64,000 bases of DNA from Sphingobacterium lactis (GTDB taxonomy: Bacteria > Bacteroidota > Bacteroidia > Sphingobacteriales > Sphingobacteriaceae): the NCBI RefSeq assembly GCF_011046555.1, contig NZ_CP049246.1, forward strand, positions 2,108,001 to 2,172,000, given 5' to 3'. The notes under the pieces are model-generated. The model saw nothing but the letters and a program-made list of their open reading frames with translations, was not told the origin of the DNA and ran no database searches. The position numbers and the translations under genes were made by a program. Each line of letters starts with the position of its first letter. Positions within the stretch are counted from its first letter, which is position 1. Shown piece after piece: positions 26,854 to 36,109 of this stretch.

Positions 26854-28626
26854 TTAGAGATTGGTGGATATGTCGTTCAACAGCTTTTTGGCGTTGTTCA
26901 AGTCCGTATTCCAACCCTCGTATCGGGTGTTGTTCCCAAGCTTGTCTATTGCCTGTTGCAATGCTGTCAATTGGTTACTGTCATTCTTCGCTTTCAATTT
27001 TTCCAGGACAATACGTGCTTTCTCGTAATCCTGAATGCCTTCCAACATTCGTTCGTAACGTATGGAGGTTCGGGCTTTGGGATACACAATATAGGTATCT
27101 CCGGCGGGCCAGGTTCTAAATCGAGAATCCTGGAGCGGATTTTCCACCCAGGAGTTAAAAGCCCAACGCAGTAGGCCATCAAAACCGGTCGCTAGCGCAT
27201 ACCAGCCCAGATAGGTGGATTCCCCCGGATCCGAAAAAGTAAACTGGTTAGGGAAGGCATCCGAACAACAGATGTAGAACGTGCTGTTCAAACCCCGTTT
27301 CTGCCGATCCAGAATGTCCTGCTTTTCATAGGGATGTCCTACAGCAATACTGATGTCCTCGCTTTCGGGGTACCGCTGGTAGGTTTTCTGATTATCGGCA
27401 TAGGAAACGCCCAATTCAGGGCTTACCTTCTTCATTAGCGTTAAGGCGGCATCCATTTGTTCCCGTTCGCGCTCATCGATGGCGATGTTGGTTTTTTCTA
27501 ACCAGCCCTTTGCTTTCAGGTGCTTACTAAAGTCCTGCAGGAAGGGTGTCCAGAGTTCTTCGAATACCGGAGTGCCCGGTTTGGCGACCACGTTGATGGT
27601 CTTTCCGGTCTTCGCATCCCGATAATGGATCTCATTGTTCCAAGGGATAATGGAGTAGCAGTTTATCATTTGATTGATCCCAAGGTCGGACATAAAATTA
27701 ATCCATCGGTCAAAGACTTGGTAGTCATAGGACCAGGTGCCATCGCTATTTTTCGTCCAGGTAATCATATCGGCGTAAGGATCATAGGTCTGCACATTCC
27801 ATGGGTCCTTGTTCACGGTGGCCGTGATAACCTTCTGTCCAGCATCGGCAAGCAATTTCATGACCGGTTCCATTGCTTTGAAGTGTGCATCGGACCACAT
27901 GGCTACGCCTTCTACTCGAGCGACTGCTGAAGGGTGTTGCCATTGATCCAGGTGGAACTTCCAATCCTTCGGCTCGGGTAGGGTCTGATCGATAACCTCG
28001 ACCTCAAGTGCCAGGGATTTAAACGGTTTCCCTGCAACTGAAATTTCAACAGTCCCTGCATATTGCCCTGCGGCTGCATCACGCGGAATGGCCACCTTGA
28101 TCCACACCGGTCGAACCGTATTGCCTTCCATAGAATAACTTGTCAGGTTGTCCAGCATATCCGGTGATAAGGAAGCCGCGAAATTCTCCGGCTTGCGATG
28201 CCCACAGCCTGGACCGAACTCATCAGTCATCACATAACGGAGGAAATGGGTGCTCGTTGCGGTATTTGGTAGTTTATTATTTGTAGATGAAAGGGTTGTG
28301 ACTTTTACTTCAATATTATCTTTGGGTTCTGTTGTCCACAGCAGGACTTGGGCATTTAGCTTCTCACCCCTCCAGCCGCGGATCTGCAAAGCGTCTTTTT
28401 GCTCGACGGTCGGCGCCAAGGATTTCGGGAATCGGAGATCGGTACTGACGAAGGAGGCCTGCATACCCGACTTCACACCGGACCAGTTGATAAGCTTCTT
28501 ATCAATGGGGTCAGGCAGTTCATTGAATTGTACAGGTAAAGGGCTTTGCGCAAATAAGTGGGAAATGGGCAGATGAATGAGTGTGCCCGCAAGGAGAGCA
28601 GCAAATAAGGCTTTCTGAATTTTCAT
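26854..28626 (-). CDS. GH123-like / DUF4091 glycosidase, secreted
   Basis: DUF4091 is the catalytic barrel of GH123 beta-N-acetylgalactosaminidases. The ATG at 28626 (MKIQKALFAALLAG) gives a signal peptide of about 28 residues. An N-terminal beta-sandwich (about 30-220) precedes the barrel. The adjacent Asp-Glu pair used by GH123 for substrate-assisted catalysis fits AIDEREREQM at about residue 390. FDGLLRWAFNSWVENPL and GDTYIVYP near the C-terminus are typical of the family. A few upstream codons would need TTG. Its neighbour GH92 suggests a glycan-degrading pair. Confidence 0.85.
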   Translation of the reverse strand: MKIQKALFAALLAGTLIHLPISHLFAQSPLPVQFNELPDPIDKKLINWSGVKSGMQASFVSTDLRFPKSLAPTVEQKDALQIRGWRGEKLNAQVLLWTTEPKDNIEVKVTTLSSTNNKLPNTATSTHFLRYVMTDEFGPGCGHRKPENFAASLSPDMLDNLTSYSMEGNTVRPVWIKVAIPRDAAAGQYAGTVEISVAGKPFKSLALEVEVIDQTLPEPKDWKFHLDQWQHPSAVARVEGVAMWSDAHFKAMEPVMKLLADAGQKVITATVNKDPWNVQTYDPYADMITWTKNSDGTWSYDYQVFDRWINFMSDLGINQMINCYSIIPWNNEIHYRDAKTGKTINVVAKPGTPVFEELWTPFLQDFSKHLKAKGWLEKTNIAIDEREREQMDAALTLMKKVSPELGVSYADNQKTYQRYPESEDISIAVGHPYEKQDILDRQKRGLNSTFYICCSDAFPNQFTFSDPGESTYLGWYALATGFDGLLRWAFNSWVENPLQDSRFRTWPAGDTYIVYPKARTSIRYERMLEGIQDYEKARIVLEKLKAKNDSNQLTALQQAIDKLGNNTRYEGWNTDLNNAKKLLNDISTNL

Positions 28627-28708
28627 GCGTATCAAATAAGTTTCGGTTATATCGAAGATACGGCAAATATTCAGGGAATGGATAGGATTGCTGTAACGAA
28701 TCCATAGA

Positions 28709-28745
28709 AAAACCCCCTTAACAAAATGCTAAAGGGGTTTTATTT
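28709..28745 (-). terminator. terminator of the STM3941-like gene
   Basis: AACCCCCTTAACAAAATG and the matching AAAGGGGTTTTA form an imperfect stem. On the minus strand GGGGGTTTTT ends in a T-run, just after the stop at 28760. Confidence 0.75.
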
Positions 28746-28759
28746 GCTCATAATTCGTC

Positions 28760-29257
28760 TTAATTGTAGAATTTCGTTATTGCACTATGAATTTCAGCTT
28801 CCGTTGCATTCAATTCCATAAGGGAAAAATTAATATATCCTTTGTTGGTTTTCATAAAGGTGTCCTTCACAAAGAAGTTTTTCATGCGCTGTGCATACTT
28901 CTCCGGATTGATTACTTGCACAAACATCATGTTCCCGCTGTGATCGATATGTGTGATGTCTTCCCAGTCAATCAGTCCTGCAGCTTTGGCCACAGGTGTT
29001 GTCTTGCCCGTGATTCCCTGCGCATCGATGCGCAAGGCAACCTCATTCGGATCTTTGGGCGCCAAAATCAATTTTAAAAATGCCCCAAAGCCCAAAAGTG
29101 CCAGGAAAACGGAAGTGACCTTCCACATGATCAGTGCGCGTGTGTCGACAAAATAAACATAGTAGATAAATACCAGCCCAACGATTCCTATGACTAGGAA
29201 AAATAGCGCAATTTTTTGCTGTTGACCTTTTCCGTATTTAAATTCAAATGATTCCAT
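28760..29257 (-). CDS. STM3941-like membrane protein
   Basis: The ATG at 29257 (MESFEFKYGK) gives 165 residues with two membrane helices (about 17-37 and 43-64) and a C-terminal PH-like soluble domain (WEDITHI, NFFVKDTFMKTNKGYINFSL). This is the arrangement of the STM3941 family and of small PH-domain membrane proteins. The annotation rests on remembered family features, not on a search. The next gene upstream on the same strand is DoxX-like. Confidence 0.65.
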   Translation of the reverse strand: MESFEFKYGKGQQQKIALFFLVIGIVGLVFIYYVYFVDTRALIMWKVTSVFLALLGFGAFLKLILAPKDPNEVALRIDAQGITGKTTPVAKAAGLIDWEDITHIDHSGNMMFVQVINPEKYAQRMKNFFVKDTFMKTNKGYINFSLMELNATEAEIHSAITKFYN

Positions 29258-29340
29258 AACTCGTGTTTTTTTGAAATGTTTCAGCAATCAAATTTATATA
29301 AACAACGTGTATTCCCCTAAAAAGGTTGCTTCTGGCGTCT

Positions 29341-29727
29341 CTACATTTTATCTACAGCATACCTTCCAGGGCCTGTAAAGGCCAATGCGGCCGAAATAAA
29401 AAGGATGGCTAATGGCGGAGTCATTGCCTCGATGGTGTCCCCATTGCGGAAATGAACCATGGTCAGTGCAACGATGAAATTTACGGCAAGGAGTCCTGCA
29501 GCCCAGCGTGTCTGCCAACCGATCAGTATTAAAAGCCCACAGATCGATTGAATCAGCACGGAAGTAACAGCAGATACAATCGGGACGGGAAAATGGAAAG
29601 ATGCTAGAAAGCCGGCAAATTCCTGCATGTGTTCCCAGCTGAATAGATTGTCCATGACCCCGTAAATAATGCGGATCCCTAGGAATAGGCGTAGGAGCAG
29701 CAGTCCTATAGCGGTTTTGTCGTTCAT
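29341..29727 (-). CDS. DoxX family membrane protein
   Basis: The 128 residues form four membrane helices with DoxX signatures: LLLLRLFLGIRIIYGVMDN at the N-terminus, a QSICGLLILIGWQTRWA segment after the second helix, and a final FTGPGRYAVDKM that matches the usual GPGxxSLD end. DoxX proteins are linked to membrane redox and thiosulfate chemistry in some organisms. It is a single-gene unit or shares a transcript with the downstream membrane gene. Confidence 0.85.
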   Translation of the reverse strand: MNDKTAIGLLLLRLFLGIRIIYGVMDNLFSWEHMQEFAGFLASFHFPVPIVSAVTSVLIQSICGLLILIGWQTRWAAGLLAVNFIVALTMVHFRNGDTIEAMTPPLAILFISAALAFTGPGRYAVDKM

Positions 29728-29773
29728 ATTGGTTATTTATCCAAATAACGCAATTCGTGTTGAATTATGATAG

Positions 29774-31111
29774 CTATCCCTGAAGAATCTTTGCTTTTTC
29801 AGCATTGAATTCATCCTGGGTCAATATGCCAGCGTCCAAAAGTTCTTTGAGGTCCATAAGGGCTTTTTTCTTGTCAACTCCGGTATTGGCTACGTGCTGC
29901 GGTTGGGGCGGTGGTGCCGCAACTGCATGCGAAGCTGGAGACCCGAACTGCAGCAGGAGTGCCGTAATTTCATTGAATCCTTTGATATTGGCGTAATCAA
30001 TGGCCTTCTGTTCTTTAATATTCACCACTTGCGGATCAGCTTGGTTTTCCAAAAGATATTTCAGAACATCTTTCTTACCATTGGCGGCTGCATAATGCAA
30101 TGCCGAATTACCGGACTCATCCTGTTGGTTGATGGCAGCGCCCCGCTCAATGAGGAGTTTCACCATGCTCAGGTGCCCATTTTTAACGGCATGGTGCAAG
30201 AGGCTCTCGCCACCCTGGTCTAGGTGCGCATTGAAATTAAACTGCGCATCCAGAGAAAGGTTGCTGTTGGTTTCCACATAGTCCAGGTAGCCATAAAGCG
30301 CTTGTACATTTCCAGTGACTGGGCGGGCGTGGTTCACATCCAGGCCATGGTCCAATAGGGTGGCAACGATTTCTTTCTGATTGTGTGCACAGGCGTACCA
30401 GATGGGAGACATGCCGTTTTCATTGCTTAGATTGACATCCGCTCCATGGTCCAGCAGCAGGTTAACGATTGCCTTGTTGCCCTCATAACAGGCTACAAGC
30501 AAGGGGCTTTCCCCAAGCTGATTGGTCTGATTGACATCTGCACCGTTATCCAACAGCAATTGGACCATGGGGATCTGCCGACTCTTGGTCGCCAGCAATA
30601 GAGCGGTATTGCCAATCTTGTTGGATGCTGCCGGATCTGCACCAGCCTGTAGCAATATTTTTGCGGCTTCGGTGCTGCGGTTGGTCACCGCTAAAAGCAA
30701 AGGGGTGTCGGTGTTGTTATTCGATAGGTTGACATCCAGGCCTTTATCCAAAAGGAGTTGCAGCACATCCGACTGGCCGGTAGAGGCCGTGAGATGAAGT
30801 AAGCTGTTTCCTTTGAGATCGTTCAAGGCACAATTGGCTCCTCGCTCAATCAGGTACACAGCCGTTTGTTTCTGCTTTTGCAAACAGGCAAAGAATAGGG
30901 GTGTTTCCCCCTGATGATCTTCATAATCAATGTCTGCACCCTCCTCCACAAGGATCTTCACCAGATCCAAGTAGCCGCGATGTGCGGCATAGTGGAGCGC
31001 TGTACGCCCCTTTTCATCGGTATATGCAACATCGACCTCCTTGTTGGCCAACAGTAATTCTGCTATCTTTCGTTTTCCGCCTTCGCAGGCGATTATAAAT
31101 GACATGGACAT
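29774..31111 (-). CDS. ankyrin-repeat protein with C-terminal SHOCT domain
   Basis: The 445 residues form about eleven ankyrin repeats (recurring GxTxLHxAA and LLxxGADxN; examples GRTALHYAAHRG, GNSALHYAAANG). A Pro/Ala/Gln-rich linker then leads to a C-terminal SHOCT motif (MDLKELLDAGILTQDEFNAE). SHOCT domains are short helical oligomerisation tails. No signal peptide is seen, so it is cytoplasmic. It starts one base after the stop of the second ankyrin gene, so the two are translationally close. Confidence 0.88.
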   Translation of the reverse strand: MSMSFIIACEGGKRKIAELLLANKEVDVAYTDEKGRTALHYAAHRGYLDLVKILVEEGADIDYEDHQGETPLFFACLQKQKQTAVYLIERGANCALNDLKGNSLLHLTASTGQSDVLQLLLDKGLDVNLSNNNTDTPLLLAVTNRSTEAAKILLQAGADPAASNKIGNTALLLATKSRQIPMVQLLLDNGADVNQTNQLGESPLLVACYEGNKAIVNLLLDHGADVNLSNENGMSPIWYACAHNQKEIVATLLDHGLDVNHARPVTGNVQALYGYLDYVETNSNLSLDAQFNFNAHLDQGGESLLHHAVKNGHLSMVKLLIERGAAINQQDESGNSALHYAAANGKKDVLKYLLENQADPQVVNIKEQKAIDYANIKGFNEITALLLQFGSPASHAVAAPPPQPQHVANTGVDKKKALMDLKELLDAGILTQDEFNAEKAKILQG

Positions 31112-31112
31112 G

Positions 31113-32309
31113 CTAGTTCTCTTTTTGTTGTGCTAGTAATAATAATTCGACCGTTTTGTTCTTCAGGTTATCCTCTGCGGCAATCATCATCGGTGTTTGT
31201 TCCGCATTATTGGTGAGGTTGGGGGATGCGCCAAGATCCAACAGTTTCTTTACCTTTTTGTAGGTTTCGCGAGCGACCTGCTGATCATGATTGCTGTCTA
31301 CAGATACAACCTTGTGCAATAAGGTGTTGCCAGTATCATCTTGATGATCAATATCGATATCCTGATGGGCCAATACCTGTTCGAATAGGCTTGCTTTCTT
31401 TTTGGCGATCCAATCCCAACCGGACACCTCCCTTTGGTAATGGGGCGAAGTGCTGGTCAGGTCTGCGCCATCTTCCAATAGCCGCAGCAATAATTTCGGA
31501 TGTTCCTCCTGCTGGCCTTGGATCATCCGTAGGTATTCATGCAAGGCTTTCACCCCATCGATATTCCGCTGTTCGAAATCCATCGTTTCGTATTGTGATA
31601 GCCTGTCGTATACTTCCAGATCGAACTTATGTGCAATGGCAATGTGGTAGGCCGAAATACCATTGCTGTCCTGAAGGTTAGGTTGAGCGCCATGCGCCAG
31701 TAAGGTGTCCACAATCGACTTTTTATTGGAGTTCAATGCGAGATGCAGCGCTGTTTGTTCCACCTTATTCGTGTCGTTGATGTCTACGCCTTCAGCAAGC
31801 AATATCTGGGTATATGTTTCTAGATTATCGGGAGTTATGCCGTGTTTCTTAATGATAAGGTGTAGTAAGTTATCCTCAGCATTGGTCCTGAAATTGACCG
31901 AACAGCCAGCTTCGATTAAGGCTTGGAATATGGAGGGGTTCACTGACTTTTCAATGGCGTAACTTAACAAAGTGTGTCCATTGACTTCATCATTGATATT
32001 CTCCGATCCGGCGACAAATTCCTTCAGGAAAACGAGGTAGTCTTCATCCGCATTTCTCACGTTGAGGAGACTGCTGAATATACTGTTGTTCCAATCGTCG
32101 AGGGCATAGATGTCGCGCTCGATGGTGCCGGCATCGGCCATCGCCATCAGGAGGTCATAGCCCTTATTCCGCAGGATAGAATCATAGAATTGGGGGTAAT
32201 CGTATGATTTTGCTGTGTCGGGAATGCGTGCACCCTGATTGAATAGTAGGATGGCTTCCTCAAAATTCTTGCTTTCTACAGCTTGGATAAATGGCGTCTT
32301 TTCTAGCAT
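31113..32309 (-). CDS. ankyrin-repeat protein
   Basis: The 398 residues hold about eight degenerate ankyrin repeats, clearest at QTALHLALNSNKKSIVDTLLAH, quoted in parts as TALHLALNSNKKSIV, and TGNTLLHKVVSVD. There is no signal peptide. It sits between a lipoprotein gene upstream (33169) and the ankyrin-SHOCT gene downstream on the same strand. The three are probably one transcript. The partner protein is unknown. Confidence 0.85.
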   Translation of the reverse strand: MLEKTPFIQAVESKNFEEAILLFNQGARIPDTAKSYDYPQFYDSILRNKGYDLLMAMADAGTIERDIYALDDWNNSIFSSLLNVRNADEDYLVFLKEFVAGSENINDEVNGHTLLSYAIEKSVNPSIFQALIEAGCSVNFRTNAEDNLLHLIIKKHGITPDNLETYTQILLAEGVDINDTNKVEQTALHLALNSNKKSIVDTLLAHGAQPNLQDSNGISAYHIAIAHKFDLEVYDRLSQYETMDFEQRNIDGVKALHEYLRMIQGQQEEHPKLLLRLLEDGADLTSTSPHYQREVSGWDWIAKKKASLFEQVLAHQDIDIDHQDDTGNTLLHKVVSVDSNHDQQVARETYKKVKKLLDLGASPNLTNNAEQTPMMIAAEDNLKNKTVELLLLAQQKEN

Positions 32310-32341
32310 GGTGAAGGGTTTGTATGGATTTCAAAAAATGA

Positions 32342-33169
32342 TTAGGGTTCAGGGAAAATTAATCCGATCTGATCAAACGTGTCGCTATCAATCGTAGGGC
32401 AGTGGAAAGTCCAATTTTCGGCATACACATCTGGATCTGGTGACATTAGTAGGATGGCTTTGCCGTCGTTTACCAACAACAACTTGACATCCTGTGTTTT
32501 GGGCAGGTTGTCATGCATCCAGTTTCCGGTTTCCTCACTCACGGTTAACCGCAGACCGGGCATGTTATGGGCAAGTTCAAGCCCTATTAGCTGCTTGATC
32601 TGAGTGGAGGCAAGGAAGGGTTCTGCAGGAATTTTCATGTTCTGGGGCATATAGGAGTCATATCCTTCCACGACATAAATGCCATCTGGACGATCGACGC
32701 TAAAAAAGGCAAGCGGTTTTGACGGATCAGGTTGCTGTCCGTTGAGGTGTATGCCTGAGATCAACCGTGTTGCATCCGTATAAATCGCATCATAGAGGTC
32801 TTCCAGGTCGCGTTCAAATCTGTCGAATTTGTCAGGAGAGTTAGCATGTATGTCCTCAGGATTCATTTTACTGAATTTTTCAATCTCTGCATCGTTAAAC
32901 TGCTTCTGGAAAAGCACGGCCAAGGTGTCCTGAATAGGCTTGCTGAAGTATTTTCTCTTGTAGGCTGCAAATTCCGGTGTGGTCTTGTTCCGGATGATCT
33001 GTTCCATGTGCGCCGGGGAATAGGCCTGCAGCGCATCGTCAAATTGCATGATAATGCCCAATCTCTCCAATATGCGTAAGGACGTAGAGTCTGGCCGTTG
33101 TTTTTCCGCACGGCAACCGAAATTTCCCATGATGATGAATATGAACAGTGTGAATTTGAATAGGCGCAT
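32342..33169 (-). CDS. lipoprotein of unknown function in the ankyrin operon
   Basis: The 275-residue protein has a lipoprotein signal with lipobox GNFGC (Cys at about 19). The mature protein includes a helical stretch rich in Phe and Lys (residues ~60-110) and a C-terminal region with a SFxxxDRPDGIYVVEGYDSYMP-like segment, seen as DRPDGIYVVEGYDSYMP. No family is recognised. It is the first gene of a three-gene same-strand set with the two ankyrin genes (32 bases to the next). Confidence 0.7.
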   Translation of the reverse strand: MRLFKFTLFIFIIMGNFGCRAEKQRPDSTSLRILERLGIIMQFDDALQAYSPAHMEQIIRNKTTPEFAAYKRKYFSKPIQDTLAVLFQKQFNDAEIEKFSKMNPEDIHANSPDKFDRFERDLEDLYDAIYTDATRLISGIHLNGQQPDPSKPLAFFSVDRPDGIYVVEGYDSYMPQNMKIPAEPFLASTQIKQLIGLELAHNMPGLRLTVSEETGNWMHDNLPKTQDVKLLLVNDGKAILLMSPDPDVYAENWTFHCPTIDSDTFDQIGLIFPEP

Positions 33170-33418
33170 CTGAAGTGCTTTTAATTTCTAGTGAATTGCT
33201 ACTTGCTCTTTAAACGCTAATATAATCGGTGAGATTGTCAAAATATTTGGGTGTAGATGAATTGTATACGGGGATAGCGGATTGACTACAGCCGTAAAAT
33301 ACCTAAGATTTGGTATGGTAAACGAAAGTGAAAATATGTATTTTGGTAGTATTAATTTAAATATTAATTATTAATACAATTAATCTGAATTTACATTGTT
33401 TTTATTTTTCGTTTGTCG

Positions 33419-34231
33419 ATGATGTGTGTTTTGGTTTTTAAATACATTTCCCAGATTGATCGTGTCGTGGTAAAAAGTGCCGGGGTCTTACTGCTGACGA
33501 TGTGTATAGGTCTTTCAGCATATGCGCAGCGGGCGGATACGGCTCGATTTCAGGAGGGTGAAGCTGTGGATGGGAAAGTATCCCCAATGTATCACCGTGA
33601 ATATGCCGTTCCGGCCGTATTCTTGACGTTTGGGATTGTATCGCTCCGCAATCCCTACATCAAACATCAGGACCGCGGGCTACGCGACGGGTTGCAACGG
33701 GACAACCATGATCGCTTTCCGATCGATGACTATACGCAATATGTACCGACGGCCTCTTTTTTGGCGTTAGATCTGCTCGGGGTCGAAGCAAAGCATAATT
33801 TTAAGTCGCGATTATTTACGGGTTTAGTAGCGCATGGACTGATGGCCGGGACAGTCAACCTGATGAAGGGAAGCCTGCCCGTCATGCGACCGGACCATTC
33901 CGCAGCTAACTCTTTCCCTTCAGGACATACGGCAACCGCATTTGTAGGGGCAGAGCTGATGTGGCAGGAATACAGGCACCAATCCGTCTGGTATGGCGTT
34001 TCGGCGTATGCAGTCGCTGCAGGAACCGGCTTTTTCAGGATGTACAATAATAAACATTGGTTTTCAGATGTCGTAATGGGGGCAGGGGTAGGCATTTTAA
34101 GCGTCAAAGCGGCCTATCTGCTGCTCCCTTTGGTGGAAGGCAGGTTGAAGGGAAAGAAACGCGCATACGTCCTGATTCCGACCTATAATGGGGAGCAATA
34201 TGGGCTATCGTTGCACTGTAGCCTCCATTGA
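33419..34231 (+). CDS. PAP2-family membrane-associated phosphatase (paralogue 2)
   Basis: The start is one of two adjacent ATGs (33419, 33422). A hydrophobic signal peptide ends at about residue 36 (LSAYAQ). Phosphatase motifs are complete: MKGSLPVMRP, NSFPSGHTATA and RMYNNKHWFSDVVMGAGVG. Overall layout, spacing and the ending ...RAYVLIPTYNGEQYGLS match the paralogue at 16550 (LLVTPTYQQHGIG). The 249-base spacer upstream is AT-rich with repeated ATTAAT; I see no clear promoter there. Confidence 0.88.
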   Translation: MMCVLVFKYISQIDRVVVKSAGVLLLTMCIGLSAYAQRADTARFQEGEAVDGKVSPMYHREYAVPAVFLTFGIVSLRNPYIKHQDRGLRDGLQRDNHDRFPIDDYTQYVPTASFLALDLLGVEAKHNFKSRLFTGLVAHGLMAGTVNLMKGSLPVMRPDHSAANSFPSGHTATAFVGAELMWQEYRHQSVWYGVSAYAVAAGTGFFRMYNNKHWFSDVVMGAGVGILSVKAAYLLLPLVEGRLKGKKRAYVLIPTYNGEQYGLSLHCSLH

Positions 34232-34242
34232 GGGGATATTTC

Positions 34243-34752
34243 CTATAGATTGATGCTGTCATACGCCCATTGCAACAGGGCTTGTCGCTGTTTGGGGCGA
34301 CATTGCAGGTCTCCGAAATGGCAATTTCCCTTTACCTGTGCCGCATGTCTTTTCATCGCTTTCCAACGCTTGATCTGTCGCAGGTCATCCTCAGATCGTC
34401 TGCCCATAAAGTACCGACAGTACCATTGAAACCATCCGCGCGGATCTTGGGGATGAATCCAGCCTTTTTCGAGCCATATTTTACGGGGCTGCGAAGCAAT
34501 GATCTGGAAATAGTTCAGCTTGGGGTCGCCAAATGGGCTTTCTCCCACGTAAAGTTTGGCGTTTGCAAACCATGATGTCGGGAACTCTTCGGTGCAATCC
34601 GTCAAGTATCTACCGCCAAAAACGCCAAGCTCCAGCATTTCCGCAGGGCTTAGTTCGGGTTGGAATTCCGGATGGAAGTCCTGGCCCATAGCTGCGGTCA
34701 GGGTATAGCTATAGTCCTGCTGCATGCGGTCATGGACGTGGATGACGGTCAT
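34243..34752 (-). CDS. conserved hypothetical protein
   Basis: The 169-residue protein is rich in Trp, Tyr and His. Motif-like stretches are ELGVFGGRYLTDC, WFANAKLYVGES, GWIHPQDPRGWFQWYCRYFMGRR and ALLQWAYDS. No domain is recognised and there is no signal or membrane segment, so it is probably cytoplasmic. It ends 11 bases from the convergent PAP2 gene and lies 8 bases downstream of the esterase gene, so those two may share a transcript. Confidence 0.65.
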   Translation of the reverse strand: MTVIHVHDRMQQDYSYTLTAAMGQDFHPEFQPELSPAEMLELGVFGGRYLTDCTEEFPTSWFANAKLYVGESPFGDPKLNYFQIIASQPRKIWLEKGWIHPQDPRGWFQWYCRYFMGRRSEDDLRQIKRWKAMKRHAAQVKGNCHFGDLQCRPKQRQALLQWAYDSINL

Positions 34753-34760
34753 GGTGCTGC

Positions 34761-35480
34761 TTATTTTCTTTTCTTGCTGTAGGTAAGGGCCTTGTCGTTC
34801 TTTTTGTAACGGAACATGAAATCATAGATCTTCTCGCCATGAAATAACCGCTCCACACTTCCGTGCGTACCGCCGGGGATGATCGTTAGGGTCGCATCGG
34901 CGTTCTTATCGCATTTCTTGATCGCATTGTAGATCTTTTTGGATTCGGATGCTGGAACAGCCGTATCGGCACTTCCATGCTGGATCCATAGCGGTACCTG
35001 CGTTAGGTTGCAGGCATAGCTTTTGGTGCCTCCTCCGCAGATGGCGACAGCTGCAGCAATGCGGTCCGGATACTTACCGGCTACATCCATGGTGCCGTAG
35101 CCTCCCATGCTCATGCCGCACACATAAACGCGCTGTTCATCAGCTGGATAATCCTTTAATACCTTATCCAATACTTCAATTACTTTGTCAGGGTTCCAGC
35201 CGTTGGAAGTTTGCGGTGCAATGACGATGGCGTCAAGATCTTTTCCGCGCTCAATGGCACGTAATACCCCATAGCGCTTCACGCGGTTCAGGTCATGGCC
35301 AGAAAGACTCCGTCCGTGCAGGAAGATAATAACAGGAAGTTTATCAGTGGGTTTCAGGTTGGTCGGCGTGCGAACCCAATAGGAGTAGCCAGATTTTGAT
35401 TTATACGACTTTAGCTGTGCAGAACTGCCAAATGCAACGCATAGCAGCAGACTCAGCGTCAATAGGAGATGTTTTGTCAT
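34761..35480 (-). CDS. secreted alpha/beta-hydrolase (esterase/peptidase-like)
   Basis: The 239 residues start with a signal peptide (about 1-21, ending GSSAQ). An alpha/beta-hydrolase fold follows: oxyanion strand VIIFLHGRSLSG, nucleophile elbow CGMSMGGYG (Ser at about 123), catalytic Asp in HGSADTAVP and His in PGGTHGS. This matches the PHB depolymerase/feruloyl-esterase-like group and the short dienelactone-hydrolase-like peptidases. The substrate is unknown. Confidence 0.85.
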   Translation of the reverse strand: MTKHLLLTLSLLLCVAFGSSAQLKSYKSKSGYSYWVRTPTNLKPTDKLPVIIFLHGRSLSGHDLNRVKRYGVLRAIERGKDLDAIVIAPQTSNGWNPDKVIEVLDKVLKDYPADEQRVYVCGMSMGGYGTMDVAGKYPDRIAAAVAICGGGTKSYACNLTQVPLWIQHGSADTAVPASESKKIYNAIKKCDKNADATLTIIPGGTHGSVERLFHGEKIYDFMFRYKKNDKALTYSKKRK

Positions 35481-35696
35481 TATATTACATTAATTAATAG
35501 CGGATTAGCTCCGAATAATGCCTGTGAATTACTGTGATTTTAAAACAAAGTTCGCAAGATAGCAACTCTGCTATTTCTGTACAAATAAGTTTATTCAAGA
35601 ACTTGATACTAAGTGCAATATAATTTTCATGACATTTCTATTACATTTCTGCTCGTATTTTATTATCTTGGGGTACCATTTAGAAATTGAAGAGCT

Positions 35697-36092
35697 ATGA
35701 AAAGAAAAATAATCACACTCGTCGCATTATGTGCGATGGTGGCAGGGCTAAGTGCCTTTCATCATGCAGATCAGGAGCACCCTCGTCCAACCAACCTGAA
35801 AGTCCTGCCGAAGAACATCAGCCATGAGGAATTGGACAAGACAATGAAATCATTCAATATGGCATTGGGCGTAAAATGTAACCATTGCCATGCGCCAAAG
35901 GCGAATGGCGAGAAAGGGTTAGACTTTGCTTCGGATCAAAATCCAAAGAAAAATGTCGCTCGGGAGATGATCAAGATGACGAAAAAAATCAATAAGAAAT
36001 ACCTTAACCACGAACATGATGGGATGGTCATGAACATTTCCTGCAATACCTGTCATAACGGAAAAACAGAACCTTTTACCATTGAAAAATAA
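35697..36092 (+). CDS. small periplasmic c-type cytochrome with two heme motifs
   Basis: The 131 residues begin with a signal peptide (about 1-20). Two CxxCH heme-attachment motifs are present, CNHCH (about 62-66) and CNTCH (about 118-122), with possible distal Met ligands nearby (REMIKMT, GMVMNIS). This matches the cytochrome-c family related to the reaction-centre cytochrome subunit that is found in many Bacteroidota. It is probably an electron carrier; the partner is unknown. The next gene is an Rdx-family protein 17 bases downstream. Confidence 0.85.
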   Translation: MKRKIITLVALCAMVAGLSAFHHADQEHPRPTNLKVLPKNISHEELDKTMKSFNMALGVKCNHCHAPKANGEKGLDFASDQNPKKNVAREMIKMTKKINKKYLNHEHDGMVMNISCNTCHNGKTEPFTIEK

Positions 36093-36109
36093 TTGATTAA
36101 ACTAGTTCA

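Noticed and set aside
33340..33400. ATTAAT-rich sequence upstream of the second PAP2 gene as a regulatory palindrome
   Set aside because: ATTAAT is a self-complementary AT-rich word that recurs by chance in AT-rich spacers; no -7 element was found.
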